From Sporolactobacillus kofuensis (GTDB taxonomy: Bacteria > Bacillota > Bacilli > Bacillales > Sporolactobacillaceae), in the NCBI RefSeq assembly GCF_024125425.1, contig NZ_JAMXWN010000006.1, forward strand, positions 1-64,000: 64,000 bases of DNA, written 5' to 3'. Under the pieces are notes generated by a model that did not search any database, had not been told where the DNA came from, and saw nothing but the letters and a program-made list of their open reading frames with translations. Positions 63,794-64,000 of this stretch are shown piece by piece. Numbering within the stretch: position 1 is the first letter of the stretch; each line of letters begins with the position of its first letter. The translations under genes and the position numbers were made by a program.

Positions 63794-63902
63794 CTGTTAT
63801 TAAGAAGCTTTTGGGACAGCCTCTTTTATGATGAAATGGCCAATTTTATTTCTACTTATTCAAATGCGTTCAGAATATCCGGACATTTAAACTTAGGACA
63901 AA

Positions 63903-64000
63903 TCATGACTGATCAAAGGAATAATCACGTTCAACTTTACTGATCCGCGTAACAAAAGAGGCGTACCAATCGCTCTTTCCTTTTTTCTGAGCCATTCGGT
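63903..64000 (-). CDS. Possible C-terminal end of a gene running off the right edge
   Basis: On the minus strand a frame open from the window edge encodes MAQKKGKSDWYASFVTRIS and continues to a stop at 63903-63905. Codon use looks plausible. Only about 32 codons are visible; no family can be named, and it may be a short ORF of no importance. Confidence 0.3.
   Translation of the reverse strand, partial: RMAQKKGKSDWYASFVTRISKVERDYSFDQS

Overview
The window looks like chromosome of a low- to mid-GC Gram-positive bacterium of the Bacilli. Ribosome binding sites are strong AGGAGG-type, promoters are sigma-A-like, a c-di-AMP riboswitch controls potassium uptake, and frataxin-like Fra, ArsC, NlpC/P60-LysM and PlcR-type genes are Bacillales-like. 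PepX and an Msm/DexB sugar cluster are lactic-acid-bacterium-like. That mixture suggests Sporolactobacillaceae or a near relative. This is inference from gene content; there is no rRNA or other strong taxonomic marker.

Layout. 0.1-5.8 kb: fra, riboswitch-controlled kup, then an arsenic operon arsR-arsC-(arsA remnant)-arsB. 6-13.6 kb: a ProC-like reductase, a glyoxalase-fold protein and a complete polar-amino-acid ABC transporter; after a repeat array come an SDR and a URO-D-fold protein. 14-27.7 kb: carbohydrate block with a fructose-type PTS, an RpiR regulator with a Gfo/Idh dehydrogenase, and divergently a LacI regulator, an MsmEFG-like importer, DexB-like glucosidase, MsmK ATPase and ROK glucokinase. 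28-35.4 kb: an SDR, a Vga-like ABC-F protein behind a leader-peptide attenuator, an FtsH-like protease, a DsbA-family protein and a CgoX/HemY-type oxidase. 35.7-41.7 kb: AEC carrier, NlpC/P60-LysM endopeptidase, flavin-binding protein, ZIP transporter, YczE-like membrane protein, DUF1540 protein and an acetyltransferase.

41.9-44.5 kb is the highlight. It holds a PlcR-type regulator, a convergent and otherwise unlisted 42-codon gene for a PapR-like signal peptide containing SDLPFED, a perfect PlcR box (TATGAAATATTGCATA) placed symmetrically between two divergent promoters, and a secreted S53 peptidase. This reads as a complete quorum-sensing switch: exported peptide, cytoplasmic receptor, operator and exoprotease target.

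44.5-52.6 kb: a second copy of the repeat array, a LysR regulator divergent from an unusual ACT-domain/MFS fusion, a cluster of DnaA boxes beside a decayed flavin reductase gene, a Crp/Fnr regulator divergent from cupin-ferredoxin-DUF488, an isochorismatase-like hydrolase and PanE-like reductase. 53-61.5 kb: an APH-fold kinase with a class III PLP enzyme, GtrA, an AraC regulator with an MDR protein that lacks its catalytic zinc ligands, and PepX. 61.7-64 kb: an IS3-family element with a nonsense codon near its C-terminus, inserted in a 124-bp tandem repeat array.

Dispersed GC-rich repeats occur in many of the intergenic spaces. No rRNA, tRNA, CRISPR array or prophage was seen.
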